Made by a program: the position numbers and the translations under genes | In this document: piece by piece, positions 61,115 through 64,000 of the stretch | Layout: each line of letters starts with the position of its first letter | How positions within the stretch are numbered: the first letter of the stretch is position 1 | Assembly (NCBI GenBank): GCA_963789255.1 | Contig: CAWBJW010000004.1 | Location: forward strand, 186,001-250,000 | Length of the DNA: 64,000 nucleotides | Source: DATARH01 sp963789255 | Lineage (GTDB): Bacteria; Pseudomonadota; Alphaproteobacteria; ATCC43930; CGMCC-115725 | Direction: 5' to 3' | Notes under the pieces: generated by a model | Seen by the model: the letters and a program-made list of their open reading frames with translations, nothing else | Database searches by the model: none | What the model was told of the DNA's origin: nothing

Positions 61115-61160
61115 CGAAGTCACTCTCTCTGCGAGCGGCGCCGCTCGTGGCGCCAGCCAA

Positions 61161-61176
61161 AGCATAACCCATGCCA
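61161..61176 (-). promoter_or_regulatory. Sigma-54 promoter of glnBA
   Basis: Minus-strand TGGCATGGGTTATGCT has -24 GG and -12 GC with correct spacing, about 47 bases before the glnB start. The match is strong although the sixth base differs from consensus. Confidence 0.75.
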
Positions 61177-61258
61177 GGGCCTGGCAGCGATGACGAAGAC
61201 GGCCGGCCCCAATTTATGCGTAATTTATAGGCAGATCGCGGCGTTCGATGCCCAGTCT

Positions 61259-62446
61259 TTAGCCGGCGGCGCGCGGCAGGTTGCCGAGGAAGCTGCGGAT
61301 GCGCTCGATCGCCTCGGTGATCGCCTCGAGACTGTTGGCATAGGAGAACCGCACATAATCCTCCCCGAACGCGCCAAAGCTGGTGCCGGCGATCGTCGCC
61401 ACTCCGGCCTCGTCCAACAGCCGGCTCTGGAAGGTGCGGGCGTCGTAGCCGGTGCCGGCAATGTTGGGGAAGGTGTAGAAGGCGCCCCCCGGCCGGGCGC
61501 AACGGATGCCCGGCAGGCTGTTGAGCGCGGCGACGATGACCTCGCGGCGCTCGGCGAACGCCTTGACCATGCGCTGGACCGGCTCGCGCGGCCCCAGGAG
61601 CGCGGCGATGCCGGCATATTGCGTCGCGGCGTTGACGCAGGAGTGGCAGTTGATCGCGAGCCGCTCGGCATCCGGGAACACCAAATCGGGCCATACGCCG
61701 TAGCCCATGCGCCAGCCGGTCATCGCGTAGGTCTTGCTCCAGCCGTCGAGCAGAATGAGGCGGTCGCGCAATGAGGGATAGCCCAAGAGGCTGACATGCT
61801 CGGCGCCGTCATAGACGATCTCGCCGTAGATCTCGTCGCTCATCACCGCGACCTGCGGATGCCGCTCGAGCCCGGCAACGAGCCGGTCGAGTTCTCCGCG
61901 CGGCACCACTCCCCCCGTGGGATTGGCCGGGCTGTTGATGATCAGGAGGCGGGTCTTTGGCGTGATCTTGTCGAGCACCTCCTCGGCGCTGAACGAAAAT
62001 CCGGCATTCTCGTAGAGCGGCACCGGGACCGGCGTCGCGCCCGAGAAGCGGATGACGCTCTCATAGATCGGAAACCCGGGGTTCGGATAAAGGATCTCGG
62101 TCCCCGGTTCGCCGAACATCATGATCGCAAAGAACATCGTCACCTTGCCGCCCGGCACGACCAGCACCCGGTCGGGCGACACCTCGACCCGGTGGCGCCG
62201 CCACAGATCGGCGGCCACCGCGGCGCGCAGCGCGGGAATGCCGTTGGCCGGGGTGTAACCGTGATGGCCGTCGGCAAGCGCCTTCCTGCCGGCTTCGACG
62301 ATATGGTCGGGGGTCGGGAAATCGGGCTGGCCGATCCCGAGATTGATGATCGAACGGCCCTGTGCGGCCAGCGCGTTGGCCCGCGCCAGCACCTCGAAGG
62401 CGGTTTCGGTGCCGAGGACGCCCATGCGGCCGGCCATCTGTAACAT
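61259..62446 (-). CDS. PLP-dependent aminotransferase (class I/II)
   Basis: This encodes 395 residues (the start may be at 62437). INLGIGQPDFPTPDHIVEAG, NSPANPTGGVVPRGELDRL, SDEIYGEIVYDG, DGWSKTYAMTGWRMGYGV with the Schiff-base Lys, and SFLGNLP are the family signatures. It resembles aspartate or alanine-type aminotransferases; the substrate is uncertain. The stop is 144 bases upstream of glnB, in the same direction. Confidence 0.85.
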   Translation of the reverse strand: MLQMAGRMGVLGTETAFEVLARANALAAQGRSIINLGIGQPDFPTPDHIVEAGRKALADGHHGYTPANGIPALRAAVAADLWRRHRVEVSPDRVLVVPGGKVTMFFAIMMFGEPGTEILYPNPGFPIYESVIRFSGATPVPVPLYENAGFSFSAEEVLDKITPKTRLLIINSPANPTGGVVPRGELDRLVAGLERHPQVAVMSDEIYGEIVYDGAEHVSLLGYPSLRDRLILLDGWSKTYAMTGWRMGYGVWPDLVFPDAERLAINCHSCVNAATQYAGIAALLGPREPVQRMVKAFAERREVIVAALNSLPGIRCARPGGAFYTFPNIAGTGYDARTFQSRLLDEAGVATIAGTSFGAFGEDYVRFSYANSLEAITEAIERIRSFLGNLPRAAG

Positions 62447-62513
62447 TCGGATTCTCCCGTATTGCGCGCCGGCGGGCGTTTGCCGAATTTAGCGCCATCC
62501 GAATTTAGCGTCA

Positions 62514-62714
62514 TCACCGCGGCGTGGCGATGAAGAACAGCCGCGGGTAGGGCCGCAGCGCCTTGCCGTCGGCGCGCGCCGGGAAGGCTTGGGCGAGGAG
62601 TGCGGCGTAGCGGTCGAGAATGAGCGCTGCTCGGCGGTGTCGAGGCGGGCGAGAAACGGCCGCAACCCGGTTGCGCGGCATCTGCACCGCGAGCGCGCCG
62701 CCCGCCGCCGCCAT
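62514..62714 (-). CDS. Hypothetical protein fragment
   Basis: This encodes 66 residues. The C-terminal half (ILDRYAALLAQAFPARADGKALRPYPRLFFIATPR, seen as several short motifs) resembles the end of a conserved alphaproteobacterial protein of unknown function. The N-terminal part does not align, so the gene may be truncated by frameshifts. Confidence 0.4.
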   Translation of the reverse strand: MAAAGGALAVQMPRNRVAAVSRPPRHRRAALILDRYAALLAQAFPARADGKALRPYPRLFFIATPR

Positions 62715-62816
62715 GATCAGCCGCGGCACCAGGCGTCGATCCGGCGAATTCGGCCGCCACGCCGGGAGCGATTCGCGCGGCGCCGCCGTTTGCGGACGCA
62801 GGTTGATGGCGGGCAG

Positions 62817-63203
62817 ATGACCAAACGGGCAAAGACCATTCTTCTCGTCGACGACGATCGCGACGTGCGCGAGGTCGCGCTCTCCGTGCTCGAAGAGGAG
62901 GGATACCAGGTGCTCGAGGCGGCGAACGGGGATGATGCCTATCGCCTCTTGCTGGCGCACCCGGACCTGCCGGTCGATGTGCTGTTTACCGATGTCGTCA
63001 TGCCGGGGCGGTTTGATGGCATCGATCTCGCCAATGCGGCACGCTCGCTGCGCCCCGGGGTGCGCGTCCTGTTCGCCACCGGCTTTGCCAATCTGGCCCG
63101 CCGCAACCGCGACATCGAGATGCGCGGACCGGTGCTGCGCAAGCCCTATCGCCCGGCCGATCTGCGCCGCGCTCTGGTGGCATTGCTCGACCGGGTCGGC
63201 TGA
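62817..63203 (+). CDS. Single-domain response regulator
   Basis: This encodes 128 residues. ILLVDDDRDVREVALSVLEEEGY provides the acidic pocket, VLFTDVVMPGRFDGIDLA the phosphorylated Asp, and LRKPYRPADLRRAL the conserved Lys. It has no output domain (CheY- or FixJ N-terminal-like), so it probably works with a histidine kinase elsewhere. It is intact. Confidence 0.85.
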   Translation: MTKRAKTILLVDDDRDVREVALSVLEEEGYQVLEAANGDDAYRLLLAHPDLPVDVLFTDVVMPGRFDGIDLANAARSLRPGVRVLFATGFANLARRNRDIEMRGPVLRKPYRPADLRRALVALLDRVG

Positions 63204-63306
63204 GCCGAGGCTCGCCTCTGCCCGGCCTCGCGGAAGTTGATGAAGAACTTTCCAGGTTCGACCAGCAGGCGCTAATCTTCCGGAGAAATAGCGCCGGGGG
63301 TGGGCA

Positions 63307-63753
63307 ATGCCTGGTATCGACGACAGGGCGACAGCGTCTTGCGCCGGGTCCGGCCGCGGTCCGCGGGCGGCGCCGGCGGCGGCAGTCATTGCCGCCGCTC
63401 TCTTGGGCCTTGCCGCCTGCGTGCCGGTCAAGCCTGCGGCGCCTGTGGCGCCGGCAACCGGCGGCGCCAATCCGCCGATTGCCGTGCAACGGTTGCCCGG
63501 GCCGGTCGCCCTCGCGCCGGGCATGACCGGCGCCCCGCCCGCCCACCCGGCCGCGCCGCCGCCCACGCCTGTTCGGCCGGCTGCACCCCCGCCCGCGCCC
63601 ATGGCCGCGCCCACCGCCGCTGCCCGCGCAGCGCCGCCGCCCCCCGCGCCCGCCGGGACGCGCTGCCCGCCCGGTTCGATCGGAATGTGGAGCCCGCCCG
63701 ATGTCGCTGGAACCGCAGTATATATCTGCCGCCAGCTTCATCCGCCGAGCTAG
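63307..63753 (+). CDS. Proline-rich lipoprotein
   Basis: This encodes 148 residues. A hydrophobic N-terminal segment ends in LLGLAAC, a lipobox with the acylated Cys. A long Ala/Pro linker follows, then a short C-terminal part with two cysteines (GTRCPPGSIG, VYICRQL). Function unknown; a cell-envelope location is expected. Confidence 0.65.
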   Translation: MPGIDDRATASCAGSGRGPRAAPAAAVIAAALLGLAACVPVKPAAPVAPATGGANPPIAVQRLPGPVALAPGMTGAPPAHPAAPPPTPVRPAAPPPAPMAAPTAAARAAPPPPAPAGTRCPPGSIGMWSPPDVAGTAVYICRQLHPPS

Positions 63754-63761
63754 ACCGCGCA

Positions 63762-64000
63762 TCACCCTGCGCGCAGGTACTGCACCGCCTCGTCGCGCCG
63801 GAACAGGTAGAGCAAGAGGCGCAAGGCCTCGCCGCGCGAACTCGACGAATTCGGGATCGCGCGCCAGCACCAGGCGGGAATCGTCATGGGCAAGGGCGAT
63901 CAAGCCCTCGTGCTGCGCCAGATCGGCAAGGCGCAGGGCCGGCAGCCCGCTTTGCCTCGTACCGAGCACCTCGCCGGCGCCGCGCAGCCGCAGATCCTCC
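63762..64000 (-). pseudogene. recG: ATP-dependent DNA helicase RecG, C-terminal end, frameshifted
   Basis: The minus-strand end of the window reads EDLRLRGAGEVLGTRQSGLP, LADLAQHEGLIALAHDD and ARDPE, which is the RecG C-terminal pattern. One extra base near 63840 shifts the frame; the corrected reading gives SSRGEALRLLLYLFRRDEAVQYLRAG and a stop at 63762. RecG resolves stalled forks and recombination intermediates. The remainder is outside the window. Confidence 0.8.

Noticed and set aside
1..64000. CRISPR array, tRNA or rRNA genes
   Set aside because: No regularly spaced direct repeats, tRNA cloverleaf or rRNA segment was noticed by reading. A dedicated search was not possible, so short tRNA genes could have been missed.

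Overview
The window is high-GC DNA from an alphaproteobacterium. The evidence is an RcGTA-type phage morphogenesis module, a glnB-glnA unit with a sigma-54 type promoter, and the style of the ammonium-transport and PII genes. I cannot name the genus from sequence alone. Single-base frameshifts recur in prophage and chromosomal genes alike, and most are one extra base. That suggests an unpolished assembly as much as gene decay, so broken genes are marked individually.

Region 1 (1-26255) is the structural and lysis half of a siphovirus-like prophage, almost all on the plus strand. The order is terS end, terL, a small virion-like gene, a tailspike, portal, fibre genes, protease, major capsid protein, connector, tail terminator, major tail protein, tail chaperone with a canonical -1 frameshift site, a short tape measure, DUF2460, BR0599/DUF2163, NlpC/P60, tail hub, an XhlA-like protein, a GH25 endolysin and a holin-like protein. 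The core order matches the Rhodobacter gene transfer agent, but terS, tailspikes and lysis genes indicate a phage. The most unusual part is 4443-9500. The portal protein carries a polymorphic-toxin-style linker and a variable C-terminal tip. Two more partial portal copies follow, one with a different tip, separated by small accessory genes.

Region 2 (26256-42703) is an accessory zone. It holds two diverged copies of a two-gene module, at 26.6-30.1 kb and 41.4-42.7 kb. Each has a conserved structured leader, a small first protein, an intercistronic hairpin and a second protein with a degenerate metallopeptidase-like motif. In the first copy the second gene is interrupted by a 2.23-kb IS1595-type element with perfect 24-bp inverted repeats and an 8-bp target duplication. 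That element carries five small passenger ORFs in place of half of its transposase. Between the two modules lie ThuA-like and luciferase-like flavin oxidoreductase genes, a BNR-repeat protein, a truncated acyl-CoA dehydrogenase, an AT-richer HEPN-like gene pair, a Phd/PemK toxin-antitoxin pair, a carboxymuconolactone decarboxylase-like gene, an ABM-domain gene, a nested inverted-repeat element and a nitroreductase.

Region 3 (42852-64000) is ordinary chromosome: tusA, an iron-containing alcohol dehydrogenase, a Rieske ferredoxin, an Lrp-type sensor domain, a DEAD-box helicase, infA, a cold-shock gene, parE, msrB and a nitrogen cluster. The nitrogen cluster has two ammonium transporters, a porin-like protein, glnK, glnA, glnB and an aminotransferase; two members have convincing sigma-54 promoters. 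A phosphatase-kinase fusion, an AIM24-family protein, a response regulator, a lipoprotein and the 3' end of recG complete the window. No tRNA, rRNA or CRISPR array was recognised.
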